64,000 nucleotides of DNA, taken from assembly GCA_034440635.1 (NCBI GenBank), contig JAOTON010001526.1, forward strand, positions 2,117,001-2,181,000. Direction: 5' to 3'. Numbering within the stretch: position 1 is the first letter of the stretch; every line of letters begins with the position of its first letter. The DNA is from Lepas anatifera (Eukaryota; Arthropoda; Thecostraca; Lepadidae). This document shows, piece after piece, positions 45,883-57,705 of this stretch. The notes under the pieces are model-generated. The model was given only the letters and a program-made list of their open reading frames with translations, was not told the DNA's origin and did no database searches. A program made the translations under genes and the position numbers.

Positions 45883-46849
45883 GTAGTTTCCGGCCAAAAC
45901 TGCGCTACGGAATTATGCTATGATATATTTCATGGGCTACAGTATTTCGGAGTTATAGCTGCAGCTAACATACAAAATATATCGCTTAGTGATCTTCATG
46001 GATTTTACCATGGATTCATGGTCGTTGTTTCTATGGCTTTGATCATGGCTTTTAAGCTCAATCGCTGTCTACTTAAAAATCGATTGGCACCTTTATTGGG
46101 TAATATTAAGTGGTGCTTTGCTCCTCATTCTGCTTAGTAGTAAGCCTTAATTGTACTGGGCGTCGGGGAAAATGTTGTTTGGACCTTTACAGATTTCCAG
46201 TTTTTGTGTTCAACTCAGACTCGATTCATGGACGAGCCATGTGAATGGATGAAACTTTTCTGCATTTGAGGGATCGAGATACCCCCGGCTCCTCGAATAT
46301 ATCAGTTCTTGGATTGTTTTGTTTAAGTTAGTCCAAAGAGAGAGGCGCTCAATTATCGGGTCTCCCATTGTTAGCCACTCTTCCACTGTCAACCACATTT
46401 CACGGCTTCACTATTTAGCCACCCCTTGAAAGTGGTGCCCCTTGGGTAAAATTAACCTTGTTACGTCTTAATGCAACTTTTCATATATCCACCACCAAAT
46501 AGTGGTCGATTTTGGGGGAGAAGGCATCCCTCATAATGCGCAAAAAGCTCCTCCCCCAGGTTGGTATGTTGTCCACCCCGTAAGCCTTCGTCTCGTCATA
46601 GCGAAATTCTAGACTTATCGCTACGGTACAAATGAAAATGCTTTCTGCCCTTAACTGGAAATGACTTCTCGTAAGCCCAAAATATTTATTGGGTCATATT
46701 GTCTGCATGCTTTCCTCACAAAACCGACATTCTTTCCAATCTCGACAGGGAATAATTCTCCCACTTCCGTATTGCATGCATTTTCCGGCAGTACTTTGGT
46801 GGTGCTAGCGCCCTCCAGGTCGGCTATTATATAGCTTTGAGTCGCACCC
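45883..46849. other. Unannotated stretch
   Basis: No recognised gene, repeat or RNA. Several short frames have no identifiable domains. Confidence 0.4.
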
Positions 46850-47310
46850 GCCCCCTCCCCCTCCATCGGTCACCGTCGCAGCAGGCTCCGTTCCTCTCCA
46901 ATCAGCAGATACTGGTGTCGACGCTCCTGACTTCAGCGAGCTCGGCAACGGTTTCACCTGTGCCGGAAAGCAGGCTTGAACAATGAATAAGATAATCGAG
47001 CCGATAGGAAAGAATTATGGCAAAGCATTTCAGTAAAAGACATTCTAAATATATATTCATGTATAATCAATATGACACTACCATCATCATCGAAAATGTT
47101 ACCCTGAATTACACGGCACTTGAACGCACCTCCACCAATCAGCGGCCGGCATCCAGCAGCAGCTGCATGCCCGCGAGGCACAGAGATGATGAGGTCACAG
47201 GGGTCACAATCGCACGGCACCGGCGCGGAGTTCAAACGCTGGTGGGGAGAAAGGTATCTGGGGTGGGGAGGGGTAGCGTGGCGAATAATAATACTTCCAA
47301 CGTGTAAAGC
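46850..47310 (+). repeat. Dispersed repeat, possibly SINE-like, copy 1
   Basis: It matches 55735-56165 in inverted orientation: CCAATCAGCGGCCGGCATCC versus CCAATCACCGGCCGCCATCC on the minus strand, plus GCCGGCGCGGAGTTCAAACG-type and GGTGGGGAGxGG blocks. In the other copy GCCGAGTTCAAGCCTCGG forms a tRNA T-arm-like hairpin with a B box, so a tRNA-related origin is plausible. Confidence 0.5.
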
Positions 47311-47373
47311 TGTGAGGCGGTTGGTGGTGGTTTATCGACGCATGCTGGTGGACTTCGGGGGGATAGGTGAAAG

Positions 47374-47699
47374 CATTGGCGGACGCAGGGGGGGGCACTC
47401 CGGCCATGGCCCCCAAGCACTGGAGGGGTGCCAAACTATCTTTGGCCCCCAAACGCCGGATATTTTTTTAAGGTTTTCACTAGGGCTGTAGAGCAAAAAT
47501 ATATTCGCTCCCGCTCCCGCTCCCCCCCCTCGAGAGCGATCATGCACTTGGAGAGATAGCTTATACTAGGTCTGTCGAGCACTGAATGAAAAAAGATGTT
47601 TACACTAGGCCTGTAGAACACAACAAATTTTCGCTCCCCCCCCGGATGAGAGGCAGACATGGGTTTGGCCCCCAAAACTCGGGTCTGCGTCCACTCCTG
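47374..47699. mobile_element. hAT-type MITE, GGACGCAG ends, 326 bp
   Basis: Ends are CATTGGCGGACGCAGG and CTGCGTCCACTCCTG, with a perfect duplication GGTGAAAG at 47366-47373 and 47700-47707. The interior repeats GGCCCCCAA and CACTAGGxCTGTAGAxCA. It is non-coding. Confidence 0.92.
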
Positions 47700-47925
47700 G
47701 GTGAAAGGGATATGCATTGTATGCGGATACTATAGTGTGAGATTGAGGCGCTCAGTCAGGAAAATAAATGTGAGTTCCTACAAATTTCAATGTTCCAGCA
47801 TAATATGAAACCTAATAAACGGCGCGTATGTCAATTTACATAAACTAGCATGATACTAGCATGCCGAGCTTCGCCTACGCAAAACCCCTTTCGTTGCGTA
47901 ACGTAGGCAATATCTGCTGAGCAGT

Positions 47926-48400
47926 CAGCTGTCTGTAGCTGGCCATCAGCAGCTGCCCTGACAGCTGTCCACTAGCTCAGCAGCTCAGCTGCAAAATCAG
48001 CACAGCAGCAGCGAAGCCATCGCGGTGAGAAGCCGCCGCAAAACGGGCCTAAAAGTCTCCGAGAGCGACGCCGCACGACATGGTCAAATTATACTTCCAT
48101 CTCCACCATTGAATGCAATTGTGATGGACGGCTGGGCTCGTGGCGGACGACGGGGCGTACCTTTCATCGGTCGGCGGCGGCAGGGCGTGAGACCGTGCCG
48201 GACTGCTGCATCCTGCATATCGGCACCGCCATCTCCGCCGCCGCCGCACCAATCGACAGACAACAAATTGACTGTGAATTCAGATGTAAGCGATCGCCAA
48301 CGCATGAGATCATAAGGCGTGGGAACGGCGGCCGGCAGCGGCGGACCGCCGGACTCGGAAAACGAACGCGAAGTGTGCGACTGTAGAGTGGGATGACCGC
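47926..48400. promoter_or_regulatory. E-box cluster and GC-rich island; candidate regulatory block
   Basis: CAGCTG occurs at 47926, 47950, 47962 and 47986, four palindromic E-boxes within 66 bp. Non-repetitive GC-rich sequence follows to about 48400, with CCGCCGCC runs. Both strands are open across several frames (48025-48451), which argues for composition rather than coding. Function is not shown. Confidence 0.3.
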
Positions 48401-48888
48401 TGGAGGCTCAACAGGTTTCTTCCAGACAATTGGCGCAAACGTGCATAACAAATTCAGCTCGACTCATTCAGATTCACACCGTTTTGAATTGCAACAGTAC
48501 CACCCAAGGCCCCGAAACCAGCTCGGTGGGCATAGGCGTAGGAGCAGGGCGAGAAGGAGGCAGGAAAGCCATGACTCCCACAGTCCCCCCCATTAGTCAT
48601 GGTTCTTAATCATTGACACTATGGCGTCATCTGGAAAGAAAGAACTTACACATACACCTAGGACCCCGCCCCCTGTTCTGGACGTGCCTACTCCTGTCTC
48701 CGGGAAGAATGGAGGTGTTGTCTGCAAGCGAGCTAATGGCCGGTCGGAGTATCATTTGGGAGGGGCTGAGCCCTCTACAGACATGGGTTGTACTACGGCC
48801 TGGGGGGGGGGTAGAAGGGGCGAACTGCCTTTCCCTGAAATGATGCATTTGATATTGTTTTATATTGAATGAAAGTTTGGGTCAGCAG
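48401..48888. other. Unannotated stretch
   Basis: CATAGGCGTAGGAGCAGGG near 48531 resembles the end of the small MITE at 48889, but no partner end is seen. Nothing else is recognised. Confidence 0.4.
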
Positions 48889-49026
48889 CATTGGCGTAAG
48901 AACAGGGGGGTGAGGGCAGGGGTCATGGCCACCTCAAATTAAAAAATCAGGATCCCAACTAAACAGCTTCAAAATATACCTCATTGTCTCCCCCTCAGCA
49001 ATATTCTGGACGTTCCTACGCCTATA
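48889..49026. mobile_element. hAT-type mini-MITE, 138 bp
   Basis: Ends are CATTGGCGTAAGAACAGG and GTTCCTACGCCTATA. Flanks GTCAGCAG (48881-48888) and GTCAGCAA (49027-49034) match at 7 of 8. Confidence 0.8.
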
Positions 49027-49034
49027 GTCAGCAA

Positions 49035-50167
49035 GCATATAGAATTGTGTACTTTTGGGGACCCCAAAAGTACACACCCGTGCCCGTGCACCCCTAAAAG
49101 CCAGAGCAGTACCCCAAACATTGGACAACCTAAAAAGTGTGTAAGATACATATGAGTCCGACCAGCAAATATGGCTCACAGCAGGTATGTAAATGGCGAT
49201 TAGGTACATAAATGGCTATATAGGTATGTGCTGGGCACGACATACGATATAGCCATCACAAAGAATACGATGAAAGAAGTTTGAAGATTTGGAAAAAAAT
49301 TTGAGTATCCAGACATTTTATGAACGTATATTTTTTATAATTTTTTATTTCCTGTCGTACCGCACGAGGCATTATTACAAGAGTAAACCTCCTGGGGAAC
49401 GCTTGTGTGAAAAAGTGAAAAACTCAACGAAATAATCTCAGTTAAGAAAGGAAGAAAATCACAAATGTATCCAGAAAAACTCTGTCTAATCAACCGGCCT
49501 AATAAGTGAGTACATGAGGAGGATTAAAGAGAAAAGAAATTATGAATACTCTTTAAGAAATAAGACCTGAGAAACGAAAATGAGGAATCACGAAGACAAA
49601 AACGAAGAATGAAAAGAGAGACCAGCCGACAAAGAACGAGATCCTACCAAAATCGACTCCACAGTATGGCATTTCGAGAATGATTCATCATCACCGTCAT
49701 CGTCACGCCTTGTTTGTTTATTGTTCTCCATGCTTTTTTCACCGGATCCCTTTATCAAGTCCCACTACCTCACTCCATGGGTTGAGCGCGGCGCCTGTGG
49801 CGACCCTCTCCGTGGGTAATCCTTGTCGCTCCCCATCAACCATCCTATCCTTATCCTTATCCTACAGTGTGTTTTTGCTTAAGTTGTCATTTATGTCCCT
49901 CATCTTCATTACGACCGGCGTCAGAATGGCCACATGGATAGTGGAGATGCTGTGTATGTCAAATCAAAAATAAATACGTGCTGAACGCGTTTTATTTTCT
50001 TTGTTTTTGCACACTTGTCCATTTCCTTCCGATCCCATTTCCCTCCACTCAAAGAAATCATCATCGAGTACTCCGGAAAAGCATGCAGTAACTTTTCTTG
50101 GCAATTTTACATCCCTGAGTGGGGGAATGAGTTATTTTTGTTAATGCGATGCTAGCTTCTTCGTTGA
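49035..50167. other. Unannotated AT-rich stretch
   Basis: About 49680-49975 has the look of a retroelement 3' end (GC-moderate segment ending TCAAATCAAAAATAAATACG), but I have no second copy to prove it. No gene is recognised. Confidence 0.4.
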
Positions 50168-50359
50168 CATTGGCGGATCCAGGAGAAACTTTTGCAGGGG
50201 GCCAAACAAACTTTTCGGGGCTAAATTGAGAAAAATCGTGAAAACAGTATTTTTTAAGAAAAATGGTAAAAAATGTGATCTTTTTGTGGGGGACAAAGGA
50301 TACTATTTTAGGCTTTGGTGGGGGCCACGGCCCCTTGGCCCACCTTGGATCCGCCGGTG
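50168..50359. mobile_element. hAT-type MITE, 192 bp
   Basis: Ends are CATTGGCGGATCCAGG and CTTGGATCCGCCGGTG. Flanks TTCGTTGA (50160-50167) and TTTGTTGA (50360-50367) match at 7 of 8. Confidence 0.9.
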
Positions 50360-50689
50360 TTTGTTGATGTTCTTCTTTTCCCACTTTACCACATGACACT
50401 CATTCCATATACATATATATGTATGTATGTACATACATACAATGCTCAGCCCTTATGATGTAATGGGTGAAAGCCACTGCAATCTGCCGGACTTACCACA
50501 ATAATAAATGCAGACTTAGCTGAATAATCAGCATCTGTTTCTGTGGCGGGATATGTCTGACCTTAGGGCTGAAGTGTCATCAAACCTAAGAAACTCACCA
50601 AGAACAGTACTTATCCCCAAAGCTACAAACATAACGTAGCTATCTAATTCTGTCACCCAACGTGCTCATCGCATGTTCCAACTCAGTGT
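50360..50689. other. Unannotated stretch
   Basis: A short ATGTATGTACATACATAC palindromic run lies at about 50415-50440. No gene is seen. Confidence 0.45.
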
Positions 50690-52330
50690 CGGTGCACTGA
50701 GTGAGCGGGAGATTACTGAGTAAGTGAGCGCTGAGTGAGCGGGGGTTACTGAGCATGTCAGCGCTGAGTGAGCGGGAGATTACTGAGTAGTAAGTGAGCG
50801 CTGAGTGAGCGGGAGATTACTGAGTGAGTAAGTGAGCGCTGAGTGAGCGGGAGATTACTGAGTGAGTACTGAGTGAGCGGGAGATTACTGAGAGGGTAGG
50901 TGAGCACTGAGTGAGCGAGAGATTACTGAGTGAGTATGTGAGCGCTGAGTGAGCGGGAGATTACTGAGTAAGTGAGTACTGGGGGAGCGGGATATTACTG
51001 AGTGAGTAAGTGAGCACTGAGTGAGCGGGAGATTACTGAGTAAGTAAGTGAGCACTGAGTGAGCGGGAGATTACTAAGCGAGCACTGAATGAGCGGGAGA
51101 TGACTGAGTGAGTAAGTGAGCGCTGAGTAAGCGGGAGATTACTGAGTGAGCGGGATATTACTGAGTGAGTAAGTGAGCACTGAGTGAGCGGGAGATGACT
51201 GAGTAAGTGAGCGCTGAGTAAGCGGGAGATTACTGAGTGAGCGGGATATTACTGAGTGAGTAAGTGAGCACTGAGTGAGCGGGAGATTACTGAGTAAGTG
51301 AGCGGGAGATTACTGAGTGAGTAAGTGAGCGGGAGATTACTGAGTGAGTAAATGAGCGCTGAGTGAGCGGGAGATTTCTGAGTAAGTGAGTACAAAGTGA
51401 GCGGGAGATTACTGAGTAAGTGAGCGCTGAGTGAGCGGGAGATTACTGAGTAAGTGAGCGCTGAGTGAGCGGGAGATTACTGAGTGAGTGTGTGAGCGCT
51501 GAGTGAGCGGGAGATTACTGAGTGAGTGAGCACTGAGTGAGCGAGAGATTACTGAGTAAGTGAGCACTGAGTGAGCGGGAGTTTACTGAGTAAGTGAGCA
51601 CTGAGTGAGCGGGAGATTACTGAGTGAGTAAGTGAGCACTGATAATAATTTTTGGGGCTTATCGACGCACCAACGGCCAGGGTCATACGGCGTTGCCAAC
51701 TCTTTCCCTGTTGGAAGGGTTTCTCGGGAGCCAGCTTGCTCCTTGTTCAGGGAAGCCGCCGGGCCTTGAACCCGGGTCGGCTGCGTGGCAGACAGCTATG
51801 CTGACCACTCCACTACCGCGCCCCCAGTAAGTGAGCACTGAGTGAGCGGAAGATTACTGAGTGAGTAAGTGAGCACTGAGTGAGCGGGAGATTACTGAGT
51901 GAATAAGTGAGCACTGAGTGAGCGGGAGATTACTGAGTGAATAAGTGAGCACTGAGTGAGCGGGAGATTACTGAGTAAGTGAGCACTGAGTGAGCGGGAG
52001 ATTACTGAGTAAGTGAGCGCTGAGTGAGCGGGAGTTTACTGAGTAAGTGAGCACTGAGTGAGCGGGTCACTGAGGAAGTGAGCACTGAGTGAGCGGGTCA
52101 CTGAGTGAGCACTGAGTGAGCGGGTCACTGAGTGAGCACTGAGTGAGCGGGTCACTGAGCGAGCACTGAGTGAGCGGGTCACTGAGGAAGTGAGCACTGA
52201 GTGAGCGGGTCACTAGAGTGAGCACTGAGTGAGCGGGTCACTGAGGGAGTGAGCACTGAGTGAGCGGGTCACTGAGGGAGTGAGCACTGAGTGAGCGGGT
52301 CACTGAGGGAGTGAGCACTGAGGGAATGAC
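50690..52330. repeat. GAGTGAGCGGGAGATTACT minisatellite, ~1.6 kb
   Basis: Units of roughly 30-45 bp combine GAGTGAGCGGGAGATTACT, a GAGTAAGTGAGC spacer and ACTGAGTGAGCGG. From about 52060 the array becomes shorter units of GAGCACTGAGTGAGCGGGTC. The hierarchy changes along the array. A SINE splits it at 51643-51825. Frames over it are artefacts. Confidence 0.95.
51643..51825 (-). mobile_element. tRNA-derived SINE, copy 2, inside the minisatellite
   Basis: The minus-strand head GCGGTAGTGGAGTGGTCAGC and B box GGGTTCAAGGCCC (complement of 51761-51773) match copy 1 at 21061. The tail ends GATAAGCCCCAAAAATTATT. The 16-mer AGTAAGTGAGCACTGA lies at 51627-51642 and again at 51826-51841, consistent with a target-primed insertion duplication, though the array itself is repetitive. 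Confidence 0.9.
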
Positions 52331-53755
52331 AGGGTGCTGATGGTGAAAGCGAGCACAGAGTGGATACGCGAGTGAGCGCTGATCGAGTGATTGGTGAGTG
52401 AGTGGTTAACGCTGAGTAGGTAAATGAGTGAATGCTGAGTGAATTAGCAAATGAGAGAACGGCACAGAGTCTGTGAATAAGTGAGTATTGAGTGAGTAAG
52501 CGGGTGTTTAGTACATGTGCGAGTGCGTGAGCCGAGGGCCTGTTTGGCAGTGCCTCCAACTGGCTCTGAATCAGGCTTGTTCCGGTGAAACCCCATCTGA
52601 CCCTCATCCAGAGCTTGCAGCGTCGGTAGAAAACTACTCTGAGTCTCGAATAGCTGTGACGTGCTGCACCTGTGCAACCGATTAATTACTCCCGAGGCAT
52701 GCGTGCAGCAGGACGGGGCTAACCTAGCAATGAAAAAACTCAGGTTAAGTAAGTACAAGGATCTCCCCCGAGGAATATTTAGCTTTCAAACTAATTCTAA
52801 AACATCCCAGTTTGAATACTAATTGTCCTAAGTTGAATTTAAGCACTCATTTAAGGACAGGAGTAAAAAAAGACGGACCTGGCTCACCTCATAAGCATTG
52901 ATCCAAGGGAACACAGGGAAGCATATAATTAATTTTGGTTGTTTATTTCCACCCCACCCTCCCCCTACTGTACTTTTTATATCTGTTGCGGGAATTTTTG
53001 AAAAATGAATGCGAATACAGTTATCTATCAACGTGCAACAATAAACGCGAGTAGCTCAAAATGTTTTGCCGAGTGTGACCACTTATAACCAGAGATGATA
53101 CTATAACGGATGATACTAAGTTCGTTTGTCTCCTGGAAGCTGCGGCACAACGCAGTCGATGCCGTCACAAATTGTCGGAAATACCGTTGGACAAAACCCT
53201 AAATTTACTCTTTGGATCAGACGGTCAGAGTGCTCACGACTGATCGCGGCTATCTTATAGTTCTGATAATTGTCCGAAAGGTAAATTTACAAACCGTAAT
53301 CTAGTCTGGGATATTGCTGCATTTACGGATTTGGTGACATCGGCGAAACCAGAATAGGTGGAACTGGGTTAATTTTAATAGCAGCCTATTCTGCAACGAG
53401 ACTACAGGTACTGACCTGCAAGTTATAGATAGTGATTTGCTACATGAACATCGGACCAAACTTTATATCCCAGCAGGGGCGTCGCCGGGGACTGTTTTTG
53501 CTAGGGGAACGGACTCCCACCTGTCGACAATGGGGGGGATGGGAGCCCCTGTCCCATCCACTTTCGACGCCCAGGTCTCCAAGCCTCGCAGAAACTTAAA
53601 CCCAAGTTCCCAAGACCGGGTGTCTTACACCGTAGTCCACCAGCGCCTCTGACGGTGCACGCCCGAACTAAGCTCACGAAAAACGGGCGTACGTGCCTCG
53701 CCCGGTTCCCCCGGTAACATGACTAAGATGTTTCTGAATAAAATTAATCATTAGA
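52331..53755. other. Unannotated stretch with a possible small MITE
   Basis: About 53474-53572 runs from CAGGGGCGTCGCCGGGG to TCGACGCCCAG and resembles 30015 (CAGGGGCGCTGCCACG, with AGGGGAACGGAC in both). No duplication is evident. Nothing else is recognised. Confidence 0.35.
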
Positions 53756-53759
53756 CGCA

Positions 53760-54420
53760 ATTACGACGGATTGGAGCGACAATTAATTCCATTACGGCGA
53801 TTAATTTTGAAAGCGGGGCGGACACTGGCCGGGCCGACTTTGAGGGCGCGCTTTGTTCGCCGAAAATGGAGCGATCTGTTCGGCGGCTGCTGCTGCGGTA
53901 AAGGGTTAGCTCGATTGTTCGCGCGGCGCTGCTCCAATCATTAGCCAGACGGCAGCTCTGAAAAGAAACCAATTAAGGCGCTAACACAACAGGCGGCTTC
54001 GAGAGCCGTCTGAATGGGTACGGCTCGGGTTCGGAGACAGCCGGCCAATCAAGTCGGCGCTACTGCGCTGCGGCACCAGCTCGGGCGGGCGGCCGCATGC
54101 CGCCACCTTCTGAATGTGAATCAGCTGCAGCATATTCTGACGGACGGCCGTCACGCAAGTCCCCTCCATAATGTTTTAACCGAATTACGGCGGTAACGAG
54201 CCGGCCGCCATTATCGCGTCTGTGCGAACGGCATGAAATGAAGCTGACTGAGGCTCAGACTGGCGGCTGGGTTGGAGGGCATGGCCCCGGCACACGCAGC
54301 AGTCCGCCACTGACACGCCGGAATAGCGCCACTGGGTGGCCGGGGACTGCCACAGGGCTGACGCGTGTCGCCTCAGGCGATGTCATATCCAACCGACGCG
54401 TCGAACCGATAGTTAAATGT
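53760..54420. promoter_or_regulatory. GC-rich non-repetitive island with homeodomain-type cores; candidate regulatory block
   Basis: Single-copy-looking sequence carries several ATTA/TTAAT cores (ACAATTAATTCC, GCGATTAATTTT, CAATCATTAGCC, CCAATTAAGG) in a GC-rich background. This contrasts sharply with the transposon-rich neighbours. Short frames on both strands lack domains. Enhancer or promoter function is a guess from composition. Confidence 0.3.
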
Positions 54421-54932
54421 GTTCAGAGCTAGAGACCGGGGCGAAGTTTTCCTTTCCCCAGAAATAACCATGGGTTGTCTTTTGTTATTTCTTATTTTCT
54501 ATTGCGAATCGCATTCAATTTCGACATCGCAAACTGGTGTACATAATGTTGACGGGCACGTCCGTTGTTTTCTTGTTTGCTATCATATTTGGTACATGCC
54601 AATCATCCAACGGGGCTTATTCATTGGGAGCATGTCTACATTTTATTTCGAAATTCACCTCTTGCATTGTTGGTTAGTTAAACAATGATATATATTCCCA
54701 GAGCCCAAACCCAGCTAGTTCTTTGTTCGCCCGCAAATATTTCTATCTGAGACTAGAGGTGGCCATATCTATGGAGGCGGTTACACAAGGACAAGTCATT
54801 CCAAGAACTTAGCCCGTTCGGAAACTGAAGACTTCAATTATTACCCACATAAGGACACAAACAACTTCTCAGCGTGGAAGTTTTAAAAAGACCAGATCAA
54901 AATGAGGACGAAAAATGATTTAGCACTTCATA
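54421..54932. other. Unannotated stretch
   Basis: The 89-codon plus-strand frame at 54419-54688 is hydrophobic but not recognisable. I do not support it as a gene. Confidence 0.4.
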
Positions 54933-55055
54933 CAGTGGCGGCTACAAGGGGGCCAGGGAGTCTCAAGCCCCTCCCCCAATGTCAGAGTGTCCATAGTTGA
55001 TGCACAGCCGGAGGCAGATCCCAGACAATGGCGGGGGAGGCTCCAGACCCCTGTC
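54933..55055 (-). mobile_element. hAT-type MITE, family 2, copy 2, shortened
   Basis: CAGTGGCGGCTACAAGGGG and then TCTCAAGCCCCTCCCCCAAT match the reverse complement of the 3613-3766 element. Homology fades after CAATGGCGGGGGAGGCTCCA, so the far end is missing or unrecognisable. Confidence 0.75.
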
Positions 55056-55734
55056 ATCTGATATTCAATGTTTTATCAAACTGGAAAATTTCATGAAAAC
55101 AGTCGTATGGCACAGCTAGCGCCAAATATTTTTAAAAACGTCATGGAGCAGTAAGGTGCTTAGAGTTTAGTTTAGCTCGCTTGGTGGAATCTAAAAAGTT
55201 TCGGCATAAATGATCAAGAATATTAACAAATATCATGTTACGTGGCATTTTTCATAAGAAGCCCTTAACTTCAAGGCAACACCGATTGATTAGATATATG
55301 TTAGACAACGTTATCAAATGCCACCTTGATTGATTGTTCCCCAAACCAATGCCAATCCGAAAGAAGTAAACGATTACGCGTGCGTAATAAGAGCGCTTTC
55401 CCCCACGCTTGAAATGTCAGCTAGGTGTTTGTCGTGCATGTACCGAATGTGTGTTGTATTGCCAATAAACGTGCATCAACTGAGAACTTATAGAAGTTCC
55501 GACACGAACGCCGATCTCGAAACATACTTCGGGCTAGAAATCAGCGCCCAGAAATTTTTACGCCAACCATGTCCGGATACTGGACTCATTTAATGAGCTC
55601 ATGTTTTTCAGTTCCACCGACATCGTACACTGTACAAACACGTAACCCATATTTCAACCCACGTGGACAGAACGTCTTCTAAACCTGTCCCCCTTCCTCA
55701 GTCCAACAGCAGACACAATCACCACCATTCTCAA
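55056..55734. other. Unannotated stretch
   Basis: No gene or repeat was recognised. Confidence 0.4.
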
Positions 55735-56165
55735 TACCACGCATGAAGTTTATAATCCACCGCGCGACCCCTCCCCACCGAGGCTTGAACTCGGCGTCAG
55801 CGGCGCCCAGCGTGCGTGACCTTTCTAACCTCCGTGCCCGCAGGCAATCGGCAGCCAGCGGATGGCGGCCGGTGATTGGTTGGGGCGCGTTCACCTGTAT
55901 TAAGAGAGATTCAGCGGAATTTTTCCATGAACAATATAGTCCTCTGAACCATGAGGCAGTGGGTGTATCAACAAATATATTTTTGTAACGTTTCTAGTCC
56001 TACTTTTCTCTCTATGGACTTGATTATTTGCTCCACCATCCGAGTTTGCTCTTCGGTACATGCGAGACGGCGGCAGTCAGCACAGGCTAGCCGGCGGCCG
56101 AGTTCGCTGAAGTCAGGAGTGTGCCGAGATGGGTTTCTGGGTGGAGAGGAGTGGGGCCCGCCCCG
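55735..56165 (-). repeat. Dispersed repeat, possibly SINE-like, copy 2
   Basis: Inverted relative of 46850-47310. On the minus strand GCCGAGTTCAAGCCTCGG forms a T-arm-like hairpin, and GGAGGTTAGAAAGGTC upstream is a weak A-box candidate. Confidence 0.5.
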
Positions 56166-57617
56166 AAGATGAACGAGCAAAGGAGAAGGAAGACGTGCAT
56201 AAAACTAAAGATTAACCGTCGGACGAGTTATAGAGATTGAGGACTGATCGAGAGCGCTGCAGAGGCAAAGCCGGACAATATACTAGAAGAGGGCAACACG
56301 TGCTGCTTTGCTCCGTGCTGGATGGTGAAAAGGCACAAAACTTCAGGCGGGACATAAACCTTGTCAATGTTTCACTTTGCTTTACTTTTCTGACGACATA
56401 CCGTGAAAACTAACATCCTATAGCGAGACCTAAAAGTCACCGGCAACAGAATGTCCTTGTCTAAGCGAAACACTCTCAATGGATCCATCATACTAGGTGG
56501 ATCTTCGAAAACAATGGGAGTTGCCCAATCAAAAACATGTATATAGTGCGACAGCGTCAAAAGAACTATTTTATTATCGTCTGTTTTCAAAATACTACAG
56601 CCCACTCAAACAAGTGAAACCAAGTTGAACTGCCTAATATGAAAAATAGGGGTTGATTGGGCACCCCACATCCAGAGATAAAAATTCATACCCCAGCCCT
56701 CTAGGTAATTTTAAAGTTTTATTAGTGCTGTACCATTTAGCAAGGCACTGAGTAGATACATAGAAAACATGCTTCTAAAGCACAAAACTTTTTTGTAAAA
56801 GAATGTAGAGTAAGTAACGGTGGAGGAATAATATACCGAGCAGTCAGTTGGAGCTTCCTGTCTACTGGGAAGACTATTCTAGCGATATGACAAAATAAGT
56901 TACGGCATATAAAAGCTAGCATGATCATGATGATAAAGTTCCTGGCCATTTTAAGGTTCAGTTTAGTAAGTGAGCATTCCAGTAAGCTTTCCTAATCGTA
57001 CGGGACAAACTACGATCTGGATCGTGCAGGTTGTTCTACAAATATAATTTCTCCATGTATGCTCGCTTAAAATTTTCCAACAAATTTGAGTTTTTCTATG
57101 GATTGGGCAGTCATGATCTAAGTCAGGGTAGGTGGTAGAAACAAACGGATTATTAGTTGAAACACAGGCCTTTACCCATACATAACCACGTTCTGTTTTA
57201 TTCGTATCTGAGGCGCCGTTCCTGTTGCTATTTAAGCACTTAATAAATGTGAACATTTACCCCGTGAATATATAAAAGCCAAGTAACTTTTCGCAAAAAG
57301 GTCAAATCCTCCTGCACAAAACACTGGTGGCGACATCGACATTGGTGGCGCTGCAATCGCCCGGTGCGGATGGTGATTAGCCGCTCAGTTGAATTTATTG
57401 AATACCGGTGGTCGTAGCTACTGGAGAATGTTGTAGATGCGCTGAGTGTCTTTTTCGACGTTCTTTGCCTGGTTGATATCTCCGAACTGTACACATCCGA
57501 TGTAGACAGTAAGAATCGGCTCTGCGTTTAATAGGGTGCACCCGCTCAGAACTTTCCAGAACAAACAGAAGAGATTTCTCGCGGTTCAGAACAACTCGCT
57601 GTTTTAGGCGCCCAGTG
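56166..57617. other. Unannotated stretch upstream of the LINE
   Basis: No recognised gene. The minus-strand frames 57240-57904 overlap the LINE 5' end in antisense and are shadows. Confidence 0.4.
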
Positions 57618-57621
57618 CTTG

Positions 57622-57705
57622 GTGCGCGCTGGTGGAGTGGCCAGCGACTCGGTGCGCAATTCTGAGTAGACGTGAGGTCTGGGGTCGAATCTCTGCAGGA
57701 ACGGA
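57622..57705 (+). promoter_or_regulatory. tRNA-like segment at the 5' end of the sense LINE
   Basis: GCTGGTGGAGTGGCCAGCG fits an A box, and GGGGTCGAATCTC about 55 bp further fits a B box; the overall spacing is like a Ser/Leu-type tRNA. The leader ATG follows at 57720. The antisense LINE has an equivalent arrangement at 31590-31670 with different sequence. Confidence 0.5.

Noticed and set aside
45616..46137. Frames of 76-131 codons around the MITE at 45472
   Set aside because: They consist of internal hAT MITE sequence shared with three other non-coding copies.
50690..52330. CRISPR-like or telomere-like array
   Set aside because: Variable-length minisatellite units without unique spacers and not a telomeric motif.
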